Assembly: GCA_903908015.1 (NCBI GenBank) | Contig: CAIVQI010000169.1 | Span: forward strand, 1-5,502 | DNA from: an uncultured Bacteroidota bacterium | Lineage (GTDB): Bacteria; Bacteroidota; Bacteroidia; UBA7662 | Direction of reading: 5' to 3' | DNA length: 5,502 bases | Part shown: positions 1 through 5,502 of the stretch, one piece after another | Position numbering within the stretch: position 1 is the first letter of the stretch | Layout: each line of letters starts with the position of its first letter | The notes under the pieces: model-generated | Told to the model about the DNA's origin: nothing | What the model saw: the letters and a program-made list of their open reading frames with translations, nothing else | The model's database searches: none | Program-made: the position numbers and the translations under genes

Positions 1-17
1 AGACGGGTGGTTTTCAT
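1..17 (-). CDS. Possible first codons of a downstream gene (cut by window edge)
   Basis: On the minus strand an ATG at 17-15 opens a reading frame (M-K-T-T-R) that runs off the left edge of the window. A short basic N-terminus after an AT-rich, gene-free stretch of about 150 bases fits the beginning of another minus-strand gene downstream of aroK, and Lys at position 2 is common in bacterial starts. Five codons are far too few to name a product or to exclude chance. Confidence 0.25.
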
Positions 18-114
18 ACGGTTTTGTTTAGAGAATTATGTTAAAGGTTTTAGGTGTATATCATACTTTATCAATGGCGTATGTTCGACAAACATCAAAG
101 CAGAAATCACAAGG

Positions 115-149
115 CTAAAGTAAAGAAGAAATATGATGAAACCACCAAA
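115..149 (-). promoter_or_regulatory. Weak candidate Bacteroidota-type promoter downstream of aroK
   Basis: Read on the minus strand, TTTG (149-146) is followed after 23 bases by TACTTTAG (122-115), one mismatch from the Bacteroidota -7 consensus TAnnTTTG. It points toward the possible gene start at 17, which would give a leader of about 90 bases. The spacing is at the upper limit and the region is AT-rich, so a chance match is quite possible. Confidence 0.2.
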
Positions 150-174
150 AAAATGTGGGGGTTTATCAGGTGCT

Positions 175-705
175 TTATATAACCTGCAAGATCTGGTGTG
201 CCAGTTCGGCGGACGAACTGTTTGCCTCTACGCGGATGTGGGCTTTAGCATAAATGGGTCGCCGTTCATCATATAGACTTTGTATTCGATTGAGGGCCTC
301 TTGGGCCGTGGGAGCAGCTGCATTTGGGGAGGAGAGTAACGGACGAACACCAGGGCTTTGGGCCAAACGTCTTGCAATTTCGTCGGGGGCCACATCGAGC
401 CAAACCACCACCGTAACCTTCAACAACAGATTCATTTGGTTGTGCCAGATGGGAGTCCCGCCGCCGGTGGCCAATACAAAAGAGCCTTGTTGCTTCAAGA
501 GATGTTGAAGGGCTTCCCGTTCACGCATTCTAAATCGGGCTTCTCCCCATGCATGAAATTGTTCGGAAATAGATAGCGACCAACGCTGAATCAACCATGC
601 GTCAAGATCGAGGAATGTCCACCCGGTTAAGCAGGCAAGGTCACGTCCAACCGTGCTCTTACCCGATCCGGGCATGCCCACCAATGCGATTTTGTGATGG
701 TTCAT
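175..705 (-). CDS. aroK: Shikimate kinase
   Basis: A 176-residue cytoplasmic kinase that phosphorylates shikimate with ATP to shikimate 3-phosphate, the fifth step of the shikimate pathway to chorismate. The P-loop GMPGSGKST is at residues 10-18. The shikimate-binding residues expected in the family are present: Asp35 in FLDLD, Arg59 in GEARFR, and the Gly-rich GGG at 81-83. Arg121 in RPLL marks the mobile lid, and the RxPxY motif falls at 148-152. The length is normal for the family. The acidic residue often seen four positions after Asp35 is Ile39 here, a minor departure. The ATG at 705 puts the P-loop about ten residues from the N-terminus, as usual; no strong ribosome site precedes it. 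The 170-bp gap from the upstream permease suggests its own promoter. Identification is firm; aroK and aroL cannot be told apart by function, and aroK is the default name. Confidence 0.95.
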   Translation of the reverse strand: MNHHKIALVGMPGSGKSTVGRDLACLTGWTFLDLDAWLIQRWSLSISEQFHAWGEARFRMREREALQHLLKQQGSFVLATGGGTPIWHNQMNLLLKVTVVVWLDVAPDEIARRLAQSPGVRPLLSSPNAAAPTAQEALNRIQSLYDERRPIYAKAHIRVEANSSSAELAHQILQVI

Positions 706-772
706 GTGCTGGGGGTCCTAAATTGAAGAGTTACGCTGCACCTTACTTGAAGTTCCATGAGGTCGAATAATC

Positions 773-807
773 CAATAGTAAGTTGACCCGTTGAACAATT
801 GACCAAA
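773..807 (-). promoter_or_regulatory. Candidate aroK promoter
   Basis: On the minus strand TTTG (807-804) is followed after 23 bases by TACTATTG (780-773), which differs at one base from the Bacteroidota -7 element TAnnTTTG. This would start transcription near 766 and leave about 60 bases before the aroK ATG. It is the best match I found in the 170-bp gap, but the -7 element is imperfect and the spacing is at the long end of the known range. Confidence 0.25.
783..806. repeat. Three short direct repeats with 8-bp period upstream of aroK
   Basis: On the plus strand TTGACCCG (783-790), TTGAACAA (791-798) and TTGACCAA (799-806) follow each other without a gap. They share TTGA at positions 1-4 and C at position 6 of the unit. 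A fourth TTGACC lies alone at 859-864. The array falls within the spacer of the candidate aroK promoter, where a regulator binding direct repeats could act. The units are short and AT-rich enough that chance cannot be excluded. Confidence 0.35.
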
Positions 808-843
808 TCTGAATGCACTGAAAATCGTTCCATTTCATCCGAA

Positions 844-860
844 AACAATCCACTATTGTT
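844..860 (-). terminator. Weak hairpin after the permease gene
   Basis: AACAAT (844-849) and ATTGTT (855-860) form a perfect 6-bp inverted repeat around a 5-base loop, 15 bases past the permease stop. On the minus strand the second arm runs straight into TTTTC. The stem is AT-rich and weak, and the overlapping repeat GTTGA-CCA-TCAAC (858-870) would compete with it. It may slow or end transcription from the permease but is not a strong terminator. Confidence 0.25.
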
Positions 861-875
861 GACCATCAACCAGAC

Positions 876-1937
876 TTAATGTAAACGGATCCGTGGATCA
901 AGCCATGCATGTATGAGGTCTACCAAAATATTAATCAATACGAAAAAGAAAGCAACCAGCAGGACACATCCCATAACAACAGGCATATCAAAATTCATCA
1001 GGGCATCAACGGTTACCTTCCCCAGTCCATGCCAGCCAAATACGTATTCCACAAACACCGAACCCGCGAGTAGGGAGGCCAGCCAGCCCGAAATAGCGGT
1101 GACCACTGGGGGCATTGCATTGGGTAAAACATGACGTAGGTAGACCTCGCGCTCGCGAAGGCCTTTGGCACGTGCGGTACGGATGAAGTCGCGTTCCAGA
1201 ATATCGAGCACAGCGCTGCGGGTGAGTTGCACTATAATGGCGAGGGGTCTGATGCCTAAAGTTATGGCGGGTAAGATGAGATGGGCGGGTGCCGGACGAG
1301 GGCCGTCGAAGGGATCGGTCAGCAACCAGCTGCCCGTCATGGGCAGTCCAGTCCAACTTCGCCAAAGGTGACCAAACAAAAACGAAATGAGTATGGCCGC
1401 GAAAAAAGAAGGAACAGAAATACCAAGCACCGAAACCGTTTGAATGCCTTGATCGATGGATGTGCCAACAAATTTGGCTGCCAGGCAGCCCAGGAGTACC
1501 CCAAGCAATCCAGCCATCAGCATGGCGCTCAACGACAACAAGAGGGTGCCAGGCAGCGCCGAAGACAGCACTTCCGTAACGGGCTGACGCGTTTGGTATG
1601 ACCTCCTGAGGTTGGGATATTTGAGCAATAGGGTGTTGTTTTGGGACCTAAATAGTATTATTCCGTCATGTTCCAGGGCATAAGCCTGGCCCACCTTAGG
1701 TGGGTGGATGGAGATGGGGGATAAGTCGTTCATGTAGCGCAGATACCGTTGCCAGGGGGGCAGATCGAGACCCAACTCGCGACGAACCGACTGAAGGGAT
1801 GCCAAATCGGATCGTTGTCCGAGGGTCATTTGTGCGCCATCTCCAGGAAGCACCTGAAACAGATAAAATACCAAGCTAACAACCCCCAGTAACACGGCCA
1901 GGCCGTTGAAGAGACGACTCAGGATAAAGCGTGCCAT
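876..1937 (-). CDS. ABC transporter permease, DppB/OppB type
   Basis: A 353-residue inner-membrane subunit of a peptide- or nickel-type ABC importer. It has an N-terminal membrane helix (about residues 9-29), the DppB-like LPGD at 30-33 and ELGLD at 54-58, then a long periplasmic segment. The permease core follows, with five further helices near 128-152, 166-190, 219-239, 280-300 and 320-342. The cytoplasmic EAA loop that docks the ATPase is clear at about 254-274 (TARAKGL, then LPNA). The C-terminus ends in DPRIR, also typical. Between ELGLD and SYQTRQPV the protein carries roughly 40 residues more than the textbook DppB layout, which accounts for its length. No second permease, ATPase or binding protein is present in the window, so the substrate cannot be assigned. 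It starts at the ATG at 1937, 74 AT-rich bases after the previous gene, with no clear ribosome site. Family is secure; substrate is unknown. Confidence 0.92.
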   Translation of the reverse strand: MARFILSRLFNGLAVLLGVVSLVFYLFQVLPGDGAQMTLGQRSDLASLQSVRRELGLDLPPWQRYLRYMNDLSPISIHPPKVGQAYALEHDGIILFRSQNNTLLLKYPNLRRSYQTRQPVTEVLSSALPGTLLLSLSAMLMAGLLGVLLGCLAAKFVGTSIDQGIQTVSVLGISVPSFFAAILISFLFGHLWRSWTGLPMTGSWLLTDPFDGPRPAPAHLILPAITLGIRPLAIIVQLTRSAVLDILERDFIRTARAKGLREREVYLRHVLPNAMPPVVTAISGWLASLLAGSVFVEYVFGWHGLGKVTVDALMNFDMPVVMGCVLLVAFFFVLINILVDLIHAWLDPRIRLH

Positions 1938-2011
1938 TTTATTTCAGGAATGAATCCAGGTAATTAAATTAAAATAAACATTATAATACTTAGATATTAA
2001 AGAAAGCCGAA

Positions 2012-3154
2012 TCAATGGCTCGGATCTGATGCTTGAAGGAAGTTGGGATCCGGCAATGATGTAGCCGGCCATTTGTTTGCAACAACTCCATTTTTCAAGT
2101 ACATGAGTCCCGGATTCGAACGAAGCATGGTTTTGAGTGTGGTGCCATCGGTGATAAACAAAGGCCATCCCGTGCCGTGTTTGGTTTCAAATGATTGAAT
2201 TTCCTCTGGGGTAGAAGCAGTGAGAACGGCAAACCGGATGCCAAGAGTGTCGGCGGTCGACCGCAACACGCGTAATTGTTGCCATGCATCGGCCGGGCCA
2301 TCAGCCAAAACACGGGCTGTAACGAGCAGGCAGCGGTCGGCGAGAATAAAGTCTTCCGTATAATCTTCTCCGTCGGTATTGAAAATGCTGAAGTCGTGCA
2401 CCGGTGGTTGATAGCCTTTGCTCACCAATACCGATTTACGGTCAACAAACACAGCACCCTGTATGTCCCAAGGTGCCTGTTCGGTGGTGAATTCTTTCAC
2501 CGCTCCATTCACATTATAGTACCAGGTGTCGCGGTACACATCCTGAGGGGCTCCATCGGGCACCTTCATGCCCTCCGGGATGCTCTTGCCGACGGCATAC
2601 GGCAGAAAATCGAACAGGGGCAGATTTTGATAGGTGTACACCCCTACGCCCAAACTCAACAGGCTGAATACAGCAAAAATGGGGGTAATCAACTTACCTG
2701 GCCCCAGGGGCAGCAGATTCTGTTGACGCCAAAACAACCACCCGATGAGCACGAGCAAAACCACATCTTTCGAGAAGGATTGCCAAGGGGTGAGTTTGAG
2801 GAAATCGCCAAAACACCCACAATCCGTAACCTTATTAAACCAAGCCGAGTAAAAAGTCAGGAAGGTGAAGAAGACCATCATGAGCAGTAATGACCAAAGG
2901 GTGAAACGCTTTTGCCAGCCCAACAAAAGGGCGATGCCTAAGGCCATTTCAGCCACACAGATGCAGATGGCCAAGCCAGTAGCGATCGGATTTAAGAAAT
3001 CGATTCCGAATACACCGAAGTATTCTTCAAGTTTATAGCCAAATCCCTTGGGGTCATTGACCTTGATAAACCCGGAAAACATGAACAAACAGGAGGTGAG
3101 TACCCGAAACACATGGGTTTTGAGGATGATAACCGATTCAATGAATGAGTTCAT
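2012..3154 (-). CDS. DoxX/MauE-like membrane protein with C-terminal thioredoxin-like region (BT_3928 family)
   Basis: A 380-residue protein. The N-terminal half is a membrane domain with helices at about residues 12-30, 57-79, 85-105, 127-143 and 153-174. It includes the conserved FSGFIKVNDPKG stretch (26-37) and DCGCFGD (111-117), a motif shared with DoxX/MauE-type proteins thought to work in thiol redox at the membrane. Cys64 and Cys66 lie inside helix 2. The C-terminal half (about 180-380) looks like a thioredoxin-fold derivative: a hydrophobic strand near 275-280, a helix, a second strand (RFAVLTAS, 307-314), then SNPGLMYLKNGVVANKW (346-362). It has no CxxC, its only cysteine being Cys275. 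By memory this two-part layout matches the Bacteroidota BT_3928 family, whose function is not established. The gene lies 36 bp after the DUF1599 gene, probably in the same operon. A role in disulfide or electron transfer is inference. Confidence 0.85.
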   Translation of the reverse strand: MNSFIESVIILKTHVFRVLTSCLFMFSGFIKVNDPKGFGYKLEEYFGVFGIDFLNPIATGLAICICVAEMALGIALLLGWQKRFTLWSLLLMMVFFTFLTFYSAWFNKVTDCGCFGDFLKLTPWQSFSKDVVLLVLIGWLFWRQQNLLPLGPGKLITPIFAVFSLLSLGVGVYTYQNLPLFDFLPYAVGKSIPEGMKVPDGAPQDVYRDTWYYNVNGAVKEFTTEQAPWDIQGAVFVDRKSVLVSKGYQPPVHDFSIFNTDGEDYTEDFILADRCLLVTARVLADGPADAWQQLRVLRSTADTLGIRFAVLTASTPEEIQSFETKHGTGWPLFITDGTTLKTMLRSNPGLMYLKNGVVANKWPATSLPDPNFLQASDPSH

Positions 3155-3190
3155 ACAGCTTTCTTGAGGTTGATGGTTTGTCAGTAGGGT

Positions 3191-3775
3191 TCACACACCC
3201 ATTTGGATGCATGCAAAAACGGAATAGTTGATGATGTCTCGGTAGCCTGATCCCACCCCTTCCGAGATGGTAGTTTGGCCGCCGTTGTCTTCAATTTGTT
3301 TGATGCGCAACAGCTTCATCAGGATTAAATCCGTAAAGGACGTTTCGCGCATGCTGCGCCAAGCCTCTCCGTAGTCGTGGTTTTTATCCGACAGCAGTTT
3401 TCTGTTGCGCGAAATATGATGGTCGTAGGCCTTTAATAGTTCAGATAAAGGCGTTTGGGCCGAGAAAAAATGATTGCCCTCCATCAAATTGGTTGGTGTC
3501 GATGCTAAATCACCGTTGGGCTCCCGGTCAAGTTGAATGAGGGCCATCAAACAATAATTGATGATGCCGAGGTATTCTTCGGCGATACCATCACTCACTT
3601 TTTGGGTCTTTTTTTCCTGAATGCTGCGGATTCGGGCTGCTTTAATGAAAATCTGATCGGTGAGGGATGGGGTCCGAAGTATGCGCCATGAAAGACCATA
3701 GTCGCGGTTTTTCGCCTCAAAAAGTGAGCGGCATTGTGCCATTATCGCATCAAAAGCAGGCAAAGTGTCTGTCAC
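3191..3775 (-). CDS. DUF1599 protein with two tandem domains
   Basis: A 194-residue soluble protein made of two copies of the DUF1599 domain. Copy one spans about residues 22-82 and copy two 131-192; a hand alignment gives 27 identical positions over about 61. Each copy opens with a KNxDYGxxWR signature (22-31 and 131-140), continues through S-x-TD and RI, and closes with IINY (71-74 and 181-184). I recall this domain being described as associated with nucleotide modification (Nmad1), but no reaction is known to me, so no enzyme name is given. The start is GTG at 3775; an in-frame ATG at 3742 would remove 11 residues. The GTG is preferred because the residues before the first Cys match the usual family N-terminus as I remember it. 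It is the first gene of the leftward unit and is divergent from folP. Confidence 0.85.
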   Translation of the reverse strand: MTDTLPAFDAIMAQCRSLFEAKNRDYGLSWRILRTPSLTDQIFIKAARIRSIQEKKTQKVSDGIAEEYLGIINYCLMALIQLDREPNGDLASTPTNLMEGNHFFSAQTPLSELLKAYDHHISRNRKLLSDKNHDYGEAWRSMRETSFTDLILMKLLRIKQIEDNGGQTTISEGVGSGYRDIINYSVFACIQMGV

Positions 3776-3790
3776 GGGTCAATAATTACG

Positions 3791-3810
3791 TATTTTGCTC
3801 TATTTTGTTG
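3791..3810 (+). repeat. Tandem 10-bp AT-rich repeat in the divergent spacer
   Basis: TATTTTGCTC (3791-3800) is followed directly by TATTTTGTTG (3801-3810). Each copy carries TATTTTG, one base short of the Bacteroidota -7 element TAnnTTTG. No TTG lies at the right distance upstream, so neither copy is a convincing folP promoter, but this is the only plausible place for one between the two divergent starts. Confidence 0.3.
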
Positions 3811-3823
3811 TACACCCATAGGA

Positions 3824-4765
3824 ATGTCCAAAAATACGTTATTCCCCATCAAATCAAGTCTTAGGTTTCAGGGCAAACTGCTGTTTGTAGATCGTCCGTT
3901 GGTGATGGGCATACTCAATGTAACCCCAGATTCCTTTTATGCCGGTAGTCGGGTGGGATTTTCTGCGCGAGGTGTAGGGCATGCCCCGTCTAAGGATGTG
4001 GTTGAACAGGCAAGGCAGATGGTGGCTGAAGGCGCCGATATACTCGATATAGGAGGATGCAGTACGCGCCCCGGAGCACCCGCTGTTTCTGAGCGAGAAG
4101 AATTGGAACGGGTCATACCCGCCATACGTTTAGTAAAGCGAGCGTTCCCAGAGCAATTGATTTCTGTTGATACCTGGCGCGCTTCGGTGGCCGAACAAGC
4201 CATGAGTGTAGGGGCCGACCTCATCAATGATGTTTCAGGGGGGCGACTCGACCCACATCTTTTCGAAACAGTTGTTCGGCTGAAGGTGCCCTACATACTC
4301 ATGCACAGCCGAGGTACCCCCGAAAATATGGCTTCAATGGCACAATATGGCGATGTGTTGGCCGAGGTGGTGCTTGAATTGTCAGACCGGGCCCAAATTT
4401 TGCTCGACGCGGGGTGTTCAGATCTCATCATAGACCCCGGTTTCGGCTTTGCCAAAACACCTGAGCAGGGATTTCAGCTGTTGAATCAGCTCGATACACT
4501 GGTGAATATGGGATTTCCAGTGCTTGTGGGGGTATCCCGCAAGTCGATGATCACCCGAACTTTATCGGTAGGGGTCGAATCCCACAACGCCCTTTGGGGC
4601 ACATTGGTACTGAATACCCTTGCTTTGGAACGTGGTGCCCGCATTTTGAGGGTACATGACGTGGCTCCTGCCGTTCAGGCTGTGCGCTTGTGGCAAAAAG
4701 TGCATGACCCTGAATTAAATACAGCTTCTGTATGTTCTTCCTTATCAAAACAAAACACATTATGA
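3824..4765 (+). CDS. folP: Dihydropteroate synthase
   Basis: A 313-residue cytoplasmic TIM-barrel enzyme that condenses p-aminobenzoate with 6-hydroxymethyl-dihydropterin pyrophosphate to dihydropteroate, the sulfonamide-sensitive step of folate synthesis. Signatures run in order: MGILNVTPDSF (28-38), DIGG then STRPGA (75-85), SVDTWRA (114-120), NDVSGG (135-140), MHSRGTP (160-166), IDPGFGFAKT (203-212), GVSRKSMI (236-243) and the C-terminal HDV (278-280). The loop after DSFYAGSR is about eight residues longer than in many homologues. Position 79, often Glu, is Cys; STRPG itself is intact. The open frame extends upstream to 3734, but those 30 codons show no family similarity and overlap the start of the divergent gene, so ATG 3824, preceded by AGGA with no spacer, is chosen. 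Its stop overlaps the cdaA start by 4 bp, indicating one transcript and coupled translation. Confidence 0.95.
   Translation: MSKNTLFPIKSSLRFQGKLLFVDRPLVMGILNVTPDSFYAGSRVGFSARGVGHAPSKDVVEQARQMVAEGADILDIGGCSTRPGAPAVSEREELERVIPAIRLVKRAFPEQLISVDTWRASVAEQAMSVGADLINDVSGGRLDPHLFETVVRLKVPYILMHSRGTPENMASMAQYGDVLAEVVLELSDRAQILLDAGCSDLIIDPGFGFAKTPEQGFQLLNQLDTLVNMGFPVLVGVSRKSMITRTLSVGVESHNALWGTLVLNTLALERGARILRVHDVAPAVQAVRLWQKVHDPELNTASVCSSLSKQNTL
3829..3857 (-). promoter_or_regulatory. Candidate promoter of the DUF1599 - DoxX/MauE-like unit
   Basis: On the minus strand TTG (3857-3855) is followed after 18 bases by TATTTTTG (3836-3829), an exact match to the Bacteroidota -7 consensus TAnnTTTG with spacing inside the known 17-23 range. 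Transcription would begin near 3825, about 50 bases before the GTG start of the DUF1599 gene. The element lies inside the first codons of folP, so the two units would share this DNA. It is the best promoter match I found in the window. Confidence 0.45.
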
Positions 4766-5502
4766 AAGAACTGATCGAAGCCATGGGCTACCCTGTGCCA
4801 TGGCTGTTTGGGCTCGATATACTGCTCGTCATGCTGTTTTTGTACCTCGTATTCGTGTTGGTCAGAGGAAGCCTTGCCCCCGCAATCCTACTGGGATTGG
4901 GCATATTATACATGGTGTATCTATTGGTGAATTGGGCGGGACTGGTACTGCTCAGTACCATCCTTGGTCAGTTTCTGGGAATGGGCGTGGTGTTGCTGAT
5001 CGTTTTGTTTCAACCCGAAATCAGGCAGTTTTTGTTGCAACTGGGAGGCAATACAGGGGTAGGTCCACAAAAATGGTTTCGCAAACTGATGAGGGGCAGC
5101 GACCAACGCGCCGATGAGGATTATGTAACGACAGAATTATTGCCCCTTCTTCGGGACGCGATGAATCTGAAATTGGGCTTATTGATAGTGGTAAGTAGAG
5201 AAGAACTGCAGCCACCAGTGATGTCGCGTGGAACCTCCATCGATGCACGGGTCGGACGGGCATTGCTTCTTTCGGTATTCCACCGCGAATCGCCCATTCA
5301 TGACGGTGCCGCTTGGATCATGGATGGACGGGTTCAATCGGTGGCGTGCGTCCTCCCAGTTTCGGAGAGCCCGGAATTGCGGAGTGGTCTCGGACTACGG
5401 CATCGGGCTGCCTTAGGGGTATCTGAACTGGCCGACGTCATGGCCTTGGTGGTTTCCGAAGAGGAAGGATCCCTCTCCGTGGCGCGTGAGGGCAAATTAA
5501 GA
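4762..5502 (+). CDS. cdaA: Membrane diadenylate cyclase CdaA (3' end outside window)
   Basis: The frame is open from the ATG at 4762 to the last base, giving 247 residues; family members are about 255-280, so little is missing. It makes the second messenger c-di-AMP from two ATP at the inner face of the membrane. Three N-terminal helices (about 15-35, 38-57 and 61-84) lead into FQPEIRQFL (83-91), a linker, and the DAC domain with SIDARVGRALL (159-169), HDGAA (180-184), CVLPVSE (196-202), LRHRAALG (212-219) and VVSEEEGSLSVAREG (230-244). Both catalytic motifs, DGA and RHR, are present and 32 residues apart as expected. The Thr found before RHR in Firmicute enzymes is Leu212. The start overlaps the folP stop (ATGA), so the two are likely translated from one message. 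No YbbR-type partner is visible because the window ends here. Confidence 0.95.
   Translation, partial: MKELIEAMGYPVPWLFGLDILLVMLFLYLVFVLVRGSLAPAILLGLGILYMVYLLVNWAGLVLLSTILGQFLGMGVVLLIVLFQPEIRQFLLQLGGNTGVGPQKWFRKLMRGSDQRADEDYVTTELLPLLRDAMNLKLGLLIVVSREELQPPVMSRGTSIDARVGRALLLSVFHRESPIHDGAAWIMDGRVQSVACVLPVSESPELRSGLGLRHRAALGVSELADVMALVVSEEEGSLSVAREGKLR

Noticed and set aside
139..172. Possible terminator hairpin after aroK (AAACC with GGTTT, or CACC with GGTG)
   Set aside because: The stems are only 4-5 bp with loops of 16-22 bases, and no T-run follows on the minus strand in the right place.
1006..1365. A 119-codon minus-strand frame within the permease gene
   Set aside because: It is a shifted frame of the permease, rich in Arg, His, Pro and Thr, with no domain.
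1938..2011. TATAAT-like box and small palindromes in the AT-rich gap before the permease
   Set aside because: Bacteroidota promoters do not normally use TATAAT, no TTG element sits at the right distance, and such matches are expected in DNA this AT-rich.
2276..2890. A 204-codon open frame on the plus strand
   Set aside because: It lies antisense inside the DoxX/MauE-like gene, whose protein has clear family motifs. The plus-strand translation shows no recognisable domain and has a composition typical of a shadow frame.
3734..3823. N-terminal extension of folP by 30 codons
   Set aside because: The extra residues have no similarity to dihydropteroate synthase and overlap the start of the divergent DUF1599 gene. 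The ATG at 3824 gives a normal N-terminus.
4800..5117. A 105-codon plus-strand frame and another at 5228-5416
   Set aside because: Both lie out of frame within cdaA, which is continuous from 4762 to the window end with complete catalytic motifs.

Overview
The window looks like chromosomal DNA of a member of the Bacteroidota, with roughly balanced base composition. The reasons are the gene families and the lack of convincing Shine-Dalgarno sequences at most starts. The two genes to the left of position 3775 encode a tandem-repeat DUF1599 protein and a DoxX/MauE-like membrane protein with a CGCFG motif of the type called BT_3928 family. As I remember it, this pair sits next to folP and a diadenylate cyclase gene in many Bacteroidota. 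The genus cannot be read from the sequence.

The layout is two divergent transcription units around a 48-bp spacer (3776-3823). To the right, on the + strand, are folP (dihydropteroate synthase, 3824-4765) and cdaA (membrane diadenylate cyclase, from 4762 and running off the window end). They overlap by 4 bp (ATGA). To the left, on the - strand, are the DUF1599 protein (3775-3191), the DoxX/MauE-like protein (3154-2012), a DppB/OppB-type ABC transporter permease (1937-876) and shikimate kinase (705-175). The gaps grow along this unit (36, 74 and 170 bp), so the first two genes look like an operon and aroK may have its own promoter. Positions 1-174 hold no complete gene. They are AT-rich and may be the leader of another - strand gene whose first codons lie at 17-1.

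The genes are mostly housekeeping: aroK feeds chorismate (hence aromatic amino acids and p-aminobenzoate), and folP joins p-aminobenzoate to the pterin precursor of folate, so two steps of one metabolic stream lie in the window. CdaA makes the second messenger c-di-AMP. The roles of the DUF1599 and DoxX/MauE-like proteins are not established. The points most worth a second look are the duplicated DUF1599 protein, the two-domain redox-looking membrane protein, an ABC permease with no partner subunits beside it, the crowded divergent control region, and a small 8-bp-period repeat upstream of aroK. I see no CRISPR array, insertion sequence, tRNA, rRNA or clear sign of horizontal transfer. I found no strong case for an undescribed multi-gene system.
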